DNA of 20,864 nt, taken from positions 1 through 20,864 of the forward strand of contig JBBQYA010000053.1 of the NCBI GenBank assembly GCA_038209155.1, given 5' to 3'. Of this stretch, positions 17,379 to 20,864 are shown in pieces. The notes beneath the pieces are model-generated. The model made no database searches. It was given only the letters and a program-made list of their open reading frames with translations, and was not told the origin of the DNA. The DNA comes from JBBQYA01 sp038209155 (GTDB taxonomy: Bacteria > Bacteroidota > Bacteroidia > Sphingobacteriales > Sphingobacteriaceae). Within the stretch, counting starts at the first letter, position 1, and each line of letters begins with the position of its first letter. Both the position numbers and the translations under genes were made by a program.

Positions 17379-17403
17379 CAACATTTTTATAACAGAAATG
17401 TTG
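17379..17403. repeat. Inverted repeat after trmN6, overlapping the csp -33 box
   Basis: CAACATTT at 17379-17386 pairs perfectly with AAATGTTG at 17396-17403 across a 9-base loop. It lies just after the trmN6 stop and its right arm contains the TTG taken as the csp -33 element. There is no T-run after it, so it is not a canonical terminator; it could be an operator or a weak transcript-end structure. Confidence 0.45.
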
Positions 17404-17430
17404 CATAGGTTATTTATATAATTATCTTCG
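17401..17430 (+). promoter_or_regulatory. Probable Bacteroidota promoter of the cold-shock gene
   Basis: TTG at 17401-17403 as -33, a 19-base spacer, then TATCTTCG at 17423-17430 as -7 (one mismatch to TAnnTTTG). Spacing is ideal. This leaves a 30-base AT-rich leader before the ATG at 17461. Confidence 0.55.
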
Positions 17431-17460
17431 TGTATTATTAATTAAAAAATCTATTTAAAA

Positions 17461-17652
17461 ATGCACTCAGGTACAGTAAAATTTTTCAATGAATCCAAAG
17501 GCTATGGGTTTATTTTAGAAAACGAAACAGGAAAAGAACTGTTCGTACACGTTTCAGGTTTGGTCGATAAGATCAATAAAAATGATGAAGTTCAATTTGA
17601 AATTGAGAATGGGAAAAAAGGTTTAAACGCGATCAATGTAAAGCGAACATAA
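17461..17652 (+). CDS. Cold-shock-domain nucleic-acid-binding protein
   Basis: A 63-residue single cold-shock-domain protein, a five-stranded OB fold that binds single-stranded RNA/DNA and acts as an RNA chaperone. Both RNA-binding motifs are present: RNP1 as KGYGFI (13-18) and RNP2 as LFVHVS (27-32). TVKFFNESKGYGF is the standard N-terminal run. Length is close to the usual 65-70 residues. It stands as a single-gene unit, with its own promoter and a strong terminator directly after it. Whether it is cold-induced or constitutive cannot be told; the short leader argues against the long thermosensor 5' UTR of E. coli cspA. Confidence 0.95.
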   Translation: MHSGTVKFFNESKGYGFILENETGKELFVHVSGLVDKINKNDEVQFEIENGKKGLNAINVKRT

Positions 17653-17670
17653 GATAATTTCATTTTACCT

Positions 17671-17707
17671 AAAAAGCCTTTTTACAAAAAGTAAAAAGGC
17701 TTTTTTT
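17671..17707 (+). terminator. Intrinsic terminator of the cold-shock gene
   Basis: A perfect 15-bp stem, 17671-17685 pairing with 17691-17705, around a 5-base A loop, ending in a run of seven T. The core is AGCCTTTTTAC pairing with GTAAAAAGGCT. The A-run on the left arm means it could also work on the opposite strand, but no minus-strand gene ends here. Confidence 0.9.
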
Positions 17708-17748
17708 ATGCAAAGTGTTTCTTTACTTTGTAGCGAACAAAATATTAT

Positions 17749-18243
17749 ATGGTGAAAATTGGATTACTATCAGATACTCATAGTTATTTGGATCAAGCGG
17801 TTTATAAATATTTTGATCAATGTGATGAAATTTGGCATGCAGGAGATATAGGAAATCCAAATTTAATAGATGAAATAAAAAAATTTAAGCCGGTTAGAGC
17901 AGTTTATGGAAACATAGATGGAACAGAAATTCGCAAAGAATTCCCTGAAATTCAAAGCTTTACTATTGAAGAGTTAAAGGTGGTAATTTTACACATTGGA
18001 GGTTATCCACCTAGATATAACTCATTTAGTAAACCTATTTTGATAAGACATAGACCCGGTTTATTTATTTGCGGACATTCGCATATTGCAAAAGCGATGT
18101 ACGATCAGAATTTAAAACTGCTGCATTTAAATCCTGGAGCAGCTGGTAAAGAGGGATTTCATCAAGTAAGAACCTTGATGAGATTTGGGGTGAATGGAAA
18201 TAAAATAGAGAATTTAGAAATCATAGAATTGGCAAAACGGTGA
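17749..18243 (+). CDS. YfcE/MJ0936-type metallophosphoesterase
   Basis: A 164-residue single-domain calcineurin-like phosphoesterase with the full dinuclear metal site: DTH (9-11), HAGDIG (30-35), GNID (54-57), His82 in ILHIGG, and GHSH (109-112). This is the layout of E. coli YfcE and M. jannaschii MJ0936, which hydrolyse phosphodiesters such as bis-pNPP or cyclic nucleotides in vitro; the natural substrate is unknown. The start is ATG 17749, with a GTG right after it that would make little difference. A weak -7 candidate, TTACTTTG at 17723-17730, lies between the csp terminator and this gene. fbp follows 85 bases downstream in the same direction. Confidence 0.92.
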   Translation: MVKIGLLSDTHSYLDQAVYKYFDQCDEIWHAGDIGNPNLIDEIKKFKPVRAVYGNIDGTEIRKEFPEIQSFTIEELKVVILHIGGYPPRYNSFSKPILIRHRPGLFICGHSHIAKAMYDQNLKLLHLNPGAAGKEGFHQVRTLMRFGVNGNKIENLEIIELAKR

Positions 18244-18328
18244 TTATCGAAATTATTTTCTTATTATAAACATAGAAAAACTAAATTGCAAGACCTAATC
18301 AATTAACATTTTAAACCAAAAAAGCAAA

Positions 18329-19384
18329 ATGGCTACCACAACTACACTAGGCCAATTTATTATAGAAAAGCAAGCGGATTTTCCGTATGCAAAGGGCGAA
18401 CTTTCCAGATTGTTAAGAGATATTGGAATTGCTGCTAAAATTGTAAACCGAGAAGTAAACAAAGCAGGCTTGGTAGATATTCTCGGAGATGCTGGTACCA
18501 CCAATATACAAGGCGAAGGAGTAAAAAAATTAGATGTATTTGCTAATGAGCAGTTTATAGCCGCTTTGCAATGTGGTGGAGAATGTTGTCTAATAGCTTC
18601 AGAAGAAAATGATGATGTTCTTTTAGTAGATTCAGAAGTATCAAGAGATGCGAAATATATTGTAGCGATGGATCCTTTAGATGGATCATCTAATATAGAT
18701 GTGAATGTTTCGGTTGGAACTATTTTTTCTATTTATAGAAGAAAAACCAAAAAAGGACCTGCTCATTTAGATGATGCGCTACAAAACGGAACCGAACAAG
18801 CAGCTGCCGGATATATTATTTATGGATCTTCCACGATGTTAGTTTACACAACTGGTAAAGGCGTAAACGGCTTTACTTTAGATCCTTCTATTGGTGAATT
18901 TTGTCTTTCGCATCCGAATATGGAAATTCCTGAAAATGGAAAAATGTATTCTATTAATGAAGGAAATTATTATCATTTTCCAGATGGAGTAAAAAAGTAT
19001 ATCAAATATTGTCAAGAAATTCATCCAGATACCCAGCGTCCTTACACCTCCAGATACATAGGTTCCATGGTTGCAGATTTTCATAGAAATTTGATAAAAG
19101 GCGGAATCTTTATTTATCCAACATCTTTTAATGCACCACGCGGAAAATTACGTTTAGTTTACGAATGTAATCCCTTAGCTTTTATTATTGAACAAGCCGG
19201 CGGAAAAGCTACCGATGGTTTCGACCGTATAATGGAGCAAAATGTAACTACTCTCCATCAACGAACTCCAGTTTTCATTGGTTCAAAAAAAATGGTGGAA
19301 AAAGCAGAAGAATTTATGAGGATTTATTCAGCTAACCAGAAGCAGTTGGTAGAGGTTGTATTAAATAGCGGAGAAGGAGTGTAA
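18329..19384 (+). CDS. fbp: Class I fructose-1,6-bisphosphatase
   Basis: Hydrolyses fructose 1,6-bisphosphate to fructose 6-phosphate, the committed gluconeogenic step, in the cytoplasm. At 351 residues it is slightly longer than the E. coli enzyme (332). Active-site motifs: SEEND (91-95), where the acidic residues bind metal, and AMDPLDGSSNID (113-124), the class I metal/phosphate signature. YIGSMVADFHRNL and KLRLVYECNPLAFIIEQAGG form the C-terminal substrate-binding half. It belongs to the plant/bacterial class I family, not GlpX (class II) or the Bacteroidota/Firmicutes class III. A hairpin with a T-run follows the stop. The 85-base upstream gap contains a weak TAAATTGC at 18282-18289 that could be a -7 element; co-transcription with the phosphoesterase gene is equally possible. 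Confidence 0.96.
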   Translation: MATTTTLGQFIIEKQADFPYAKGELSRLLRDIGIAAKIVNREVNKAGLVDILGDAGTTNIQGEGVKKLDVFANEQFIAALQCGGECCLIASEENDDVLLVDSEVSRDAKYIVAMDPLDGSSNIDVNVSVGTIFSIYRRKTKKGPAHLDDALQNGTEQAAAGYIIYGSSTMLVYTTGKGVNGFTLDPSIGEFCLSHPNMEIPENGKMYSINEGNYYHFPDGVKKYIKYCQEIHPDTQRPYTSRYIGSMVADFHRNLIKGGIFIYPTSFNAPRGKLRLVYECNPLAFIIEQAGGKATDGFDRIMEQNVTTLHQRTPVFIGSKKMVEKAEEFMRIYSANQKQLVEVVLNSGEGV

Positions 19385-19394
19385 TAAAATTAAA

Positions 19395-19423
19395 GATTGT
19401 TTATTAAGCAATCGATGTTTTTT
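19395..19423 (+). terminator. Probable intrinsic terminator of fbp
   Basis: GATTGTTTATTAAGCAATC at 19395-19413 folds into an 8-bp stem (one G-U pair) with a 3-base loop, followed four bases later by six T at 19418-19423. It begins 11 bases after the fbp stop. Confidence 0.65.
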
Positions 19424-19668
19424 CATTGGTCAACTTCAGATTATGATCTAAATAATTGTAGGTAAAATTTTCTATTATTTAAATTTATTAAAGATTTAAA
19501 GAATTAAAAATAAAGTGTTATAAAAATTTAATTTGAATATAGAAAAAACTAATACAAATTTAATTTATCATTTTAATAATCTGTTTTAAAAAGTTGACAA
19601 AATCTAAATAAAATCACAAATTATTTAATAATTCTAAATCATATTATTAATAAAAAACACTATTTTTT

Positions 19669-19761
19669 ATGGAATTTAAAGTTTCAGGATCAGCTATTTA
19701 CGCATATTTATTAACCTTTATTCGTAATATTGATTCGAGAATTAAAAGGAAAAAAAAGTAG
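19669..19761 (+). CDS. Possible small ORF, 30 residues, basic C-terminus
   Basis: ATG at 19669 to TAG at 19759-19761. The peptide starts MEFKVSGSAIYAYLLTFIRN and ends in a run of Lys/Arg (IKRKKK), so a short hydrophobic centre is followed by a strongly basic tail. Its codons carry more G and C than the surrounding sequence, which is a weak coding sign. A TTGACA-like hexamer sits about 70 bases upstream, but no Bacteroidota -7 box is evident. I do not recognise the peptide; it may be chance. Confidence 0.25.
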   Translation: MEFKVSGSAIYAYLLTFIRNIDSRIKRKKK

Positions 19762-19810
19762 GACGATAATTATTTTTTCTACTTATCTTGCAATCAATAT
19801 AATTCAATTA

Positions 19811-19875
19811 TTTTAAGATTTATTTATTTCAAACCTTAAGACGCGAATTTTATAAAATAAAAAAAAATCTTAAGA
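19811..19875. repeat. Long AT-rich inverted repeat
   Basis: TTTTAAGATTT at 19811-19821 pairs with AAATCTTAAGA at 19865-19875: 11 pairs with one G-U, then further T/A pairs after a mismatch. CTTAAG also occurs between the arms at 19835-19840. It is too AT-rich and its loop too long for a clear terminator. Confidence 0.35.
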
Positions 19876-20099
19876 AGAAATAGATTTGTATAAACTACAA
19901 AATACTTATTTAAAAAACAAAATCATATATTGAATAATAATTTTCTCGAACATATTAAGTATAAAATTAAAATTTAAACTTACCCTGATATCGTTTGATT
20001 TCGTTTTTTAATTTATGAAGTAGAGCAAGCCAAAATTTAAAAAAGCAAAAAGCAAAAACTCTATTTTTAAATTGAAATTTATGAATTAATGCCTAAAAT

Positions 20100-20114
20100 A
20101 TCAAATGATTTGAT
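20100..20114. repeat. 15-base palindrome
   Basis: ATCAAAT-G-ATTTGAT: two perfect 7-base arms around one base. The size and symmetry suit a dimeric DNA-binding protein, but the nearest gene start is unknown and an AT-rich chance match cannot be excluded. Confidence 0.35.
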
Positions 20115-20131
20115 TTGAAGAAAAAGTATTA

Positions 20132-20235
20132 CCAAGCGGTTTCTTATTCCATCCAAGCGGATTTTGGTTTTTTGTTGAATTTATAATTTTTTAATGTTTG
20201 ATGAAAGAAATGGAAAAATAAAATCAACCGTTTGG
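20132..20235. repeat. Three-copy CCAAGCGG motif, two direct and one inverted
   Basis: CCAAGCGG occurs at 20132-20139 and again at 20153-20160, exactly 21 bases apart. A near-inverted copy, CCGTTTGG, lies at 20228-20235. As RNA, 20132-20141 could form 10 pairs (one G-U) with 20226-20235; the second copy could form 8 pairs with the same partner, so the pairings exclude each other. These are the most GC-rich islands in the gene-poor region. Confidence 0.5.
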
Positions 20236-20608
20236 CATCGGAATTATAGTTTTTGATTAAAATCCCTATTGATGTAAACAATTATTTTAAGCAAAATATC
20301 GGGATTTAGATTTTAGGAAAATAGATAAACGAAACAAAATCAATATAAACATTAAAGAACGTTTAAAGCAAACCCTCAATTTGATGTTAGTAAAAAAAAA
20401 ATATCTTTAATCGACCGATAAGAATCAATTGAATTTTTCTATGAATACTTTTTAAATATTTAGAAATAATAAAATACTGAAATGGCAAACTCATTACTTT
20501 AGTTTATATTTAGATAAATTTAATCTATTACCAATCACAGTTAAATTCCAAAAACTCTTTCAACTGAAGCTGAATTTTAAATTTTACATTAACTATATGT
20601 ATGGAAAC

Positions 20609-20638
20609 TGTTACAAACCTAATGGGTGACCTGTGACA
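20609..20638. repeat. Imperfect hairpin TGTTACA / TGTGACA
   Basis: TGTTACA at 20609-20615 can pair with TGTGACA at 20632-20638 (one G-U pair as RNA), with an inner ACC/GGT at 20617-20619 and 20625-20627. GTGAC is also directly repeated at 20626-20630 and 20633-20637. A run of nine T starts at 20645, 6 bases after the stem, so it could act as a weak terminator or as an operator. Confidence 0.3.
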
Positions 20639-20683
20639 ATTTAGTTTTTTTTTAGAAAATTAAAAATGATAAAACAAACAATT

Positions 20684-20736
20684 AGTTGCTTGCAGCAACT
20701 ATGTAGGCTTTTTTTGCTCCTTCGGAACATATTTAA
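20684..20736. repeat. Hairpin, T-run and short TCC-TTC-GGA stem-loop
   Basis: AGTTGC (20684-20689) and GCAACT (20695-20700) form a perfect 6-bp stem with a 5-base loop. Seven T follow about 9 bases later, then a second small stem, TCC-TTC-GGA, within GCTCCTTCGGAAC near 20720-20732. The arrangement resembles a transcript end plus a small REP-like intergenic element, but with only one copy here it cannot be classed. Confidence 0.35.
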
Positions 20737-20864
20737 GAAAGATTTGGATTTTTTAAAAACTTAATGTAGTTTTAACATTGGCTATTTTATCAGAAGAATG
20801 TATTGATAAAAAACAATAGACAAATTTTAACCAATAGATTTATTTTAAATGCTTTCAACTCGAC

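Larger units (their letters stand above)
19385..20864. other. 1.5-kb AT-rich, gene-poor region
   Basis: No frame on either strand gives a protein of ordinary length, and the base composition is clearly more AT-rich than the genes to the left. It contains the fbp terminator, a possible 30-codon ORF, an AT-rich long hairpin, a 15-base palindrome, a three-copy GC-rich motif and two hairpins near the right end. I recognise no tRNA, rRNA, tmRNA, RNase P RNA, insertion sequence or protein-gene relic. It may be a decayed region, a regulatory region for a gene beyond the right edge, or host of a small RNA. Confidence 0.6.

Noticed and set aside
19881..19888. TAGATTTG, an exact match to the Bacteroidota -7 element
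   Set aside because: No -33 element at 19-20 bases and no gene within reach; such matches are frequent in DNA this AT-rich.
20041..20070. Short GCAAAAA tandem repeats, considered as a CRISPR or satellite start
   Set aside because: Only two or three units of 7 bases with no spacers; looks like simple A-rich slippage.
20194..20256. Plus-strand 20-codon frame beginning MFDERNGKIK
   Set aside because: Too short, no promoter in position, and it overlaps the inverted CCGTTTGG motif, which explains its GC-rich part.
20291..20356. Minus-strand 21-codon frame beginning MFILILFRLS, reminiscent of a type I toxin
   Set aside because: Short hydrophobic frames are expected by chance in T-rich DNA; no antisense RNA promoter, terminator or repeat supports a toxin system.

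Overview
The window is AT-rich bacterial DNA that fits a member of the Bacteroidota. Four things point there: a type III glutamine synthetase, a very large gingipain-family (C25) protein with a type IX secretion C-terminal domain, purL and fbp of the expected types, and several TAnnTTTG promoter elements 13-21 bases before start codons. The genus cannot be named from the sequence alone.

Layout: (a) 1-2102, minus strand, type III glutamine synthetase, cut by the left edge. (b) 2401-9332, plus strand, a tightly packed six-gene surface-glycan cluster: GT4, GT2, Wzx/PST-type flippase, GNAT/FemAB-like transferase, GT4, GT4. Neighbouring genes overlap or lie within 6 bases of each other, so it is probably one transcript. 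(c) 9317-14281, minus strand, a 1654-residue C25 protein of the PorU2 kind; its 3' end overlaps the last glycosyltransferase tail to tail by 16 bases. (d) 14428-17372, plus strand, purL followed by a probable trmN6. (e) 17461-17652, a cold-shock-domain gene with its own promoter and a strong intrinsic terminator. (f) 17749-19384, a YfcE-like phosphoesterase and class I fructose-1,6-bisphosphatase. (g) 19385-20864, about 1.5 kb of very AT-rich DNA with no normal gene, holding one possible 30-codon ORF, several inverted repeats and a three-copy GC-rich motif.

How the parts work together: the glycan cluster has assembly and export functions (three or four sugar transfers, one possible acyl or aminoacyl modification, one flippase) but no visible initiating sugar-phosphate transferase, polymerase or ligase, so it must depend on genes elsewhere. 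The C25 protein belongs to the type IX secretion / surface-attachment world, in which cargo can be joined to a surface glycan; its position beside a glycan cluster is suggestive but proves no functional link. The remaining genes are housekeeping (nitrogen assimilation, purine synthesis, tRNA modification, cold shock, gluconeogenesis). The least explained parts are the 3' gene-poor region and the link between the C25 protein and the glycan cluster. I found no CRISPR array, tRNA, rRNA or recognisable insertion sequence.
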